Below the pieces are notes generated by a model. That model had not been told where the DNA came from. It did no database searches and saw only the letters and a program-made list of their open reading frames with translations. From Thermoprotei archaeon (GTDB taxonomy: Archaea > Thermoproteota > Thermoprotei > QMSL01 > B3-G16), in contig QMSL01000017.1 of assembly GCA_003649665.1 (NCBI GenBank), forward strand, positions 1 to 13,935: 13,935 nt of DNA. The letters run 5' to 3'. Positions 13,769-13,935 of the stretch are shown here, one piece after another. The stretch's first letter is position 1. Each line of letters begins with the position of its first letter. Made by a program: the position numbers and the translations under genes.

Positions 13769-13935
13769 ATGGAGAGACCTAACGTATTATTAATAGTTAT
13801 GGATACGCAAAGAGCGGACAATCTATCGTGCTATGGATATCATAAGCCAACCACTCCTAATATAGATCAAATAGCATCAGAGGGAGCTATCTTCCTTAAT
13901 AATATAGTACCTGGTGTATGGACACTACCATCTCA
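13769..13935 (+). CDS. Sulfatase/alkaline phosphatase superfamily protein (N-terminal part)
   Basis: The first 55 residues of a gene that runs off the right edge. The start PNVLLIVMDTQRADNLSCYG, with metal-ligand Asp12, and the following TTPNIDQIASEGAIFLNN are characteristic of arylsulfatase-type hydrolases. The residue that is modified to formylglycine in sulfatases (the Cys or Ser of CxPSR) aligns with Thr52 in WTLPS, a form seen in threonine-dependent phosphotransferases and sulfatase-like proteins. It may therefore be a phosphohydrolase or a phospho-group transferase acting on glycans or lipids rather than a true sulfatase. AGGTG at 13756-13760 lies eight bases before the ATG. The family is certain, the reaction not, since most of the protein is missing. 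Confidence 0.85.
   Translation, partial: MERPNVLLIVMDTQRADNLSCYGYHKPTTPNIDQIASEGAIFLNNIVPGVWTLPS

Overview
The window looks like part of the chromosome of a thermophilic archaeon, probably in the Thermoproteota (crenarchaeal side). Supporting signs are the very frequent ATA (Ile) and AGA/AGG (Arg) codons, TATA boxes about 25 nt before predicted transcript starts, strong GGTG/GAGGTG ribosome binding sites inside operons, box C/D guide RNAs, and gene families typical of archaea. I cannot name the species. Eleven complete protein genes, two partial genes at the edges and two guide-RNA genes are supported; no tRNA, rRNA, insertion sequence or CRISPR array is visible.

Region 1 (about 4353 to 123, minus strand) is a tightly overlapping four-gene operon: a Re-citrate-synthase-like member of the isopropylmalate/homocitrate synthase family, the large and small subunits of a two-chain aconitase-type hydro-lyase, and an NAD-type isocitrate dehydrogenase. 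Together they read as a complete acetyl-CoA + oxaloacetate to 2-oxoglutarate branch built from paralogues of the leucine and homocitrate pathways rather than from ordinary citrate synthase and one-chain aconitase. The tail of an unidentified gene (1-117) converges on it.

Region 2 (4471-5647) holds two overlapping genes of the YjbQ/UPF0047 family on the minus strand. Each has lost a different part of the family's conserved motifs. Next to them on the plus strand, in a 345-base stretch without protein genes, lie two tandem box C/D sRNA genes with complete C, D', C' and D boxes. A near-symmetric TATA box appears to serve both the first sRNA and the YjbQ-like pair.

Region 3 (5648-8612) is a half-size ABC exporter whose ATPase domain has lost almost every catalytic motif except the Walker A GKST and Walker B Asp. 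It converges, one base apart, with an M20 metallohydrolase gene. That gene lies downstream of a cytosolic GH29 alpha-L-fucosidase, and the two probably form one operon.

Region 4 (9831-13935) starts with a divergent intergenic segment between the fucosidase and a major facilitator transporter. It continues with a MOP-type lipid-linked glycan flippase in the transporter's operon, a convergent membrane-anchored GT2 glycosyltransferase, and the start of a sulfatase/alkaline-phosphatase-superfamily gene. This half of the window has the character of a glycan-handling locus (surface glycan assembly plus fucose release), but the link between the genes is inferred from position alone.
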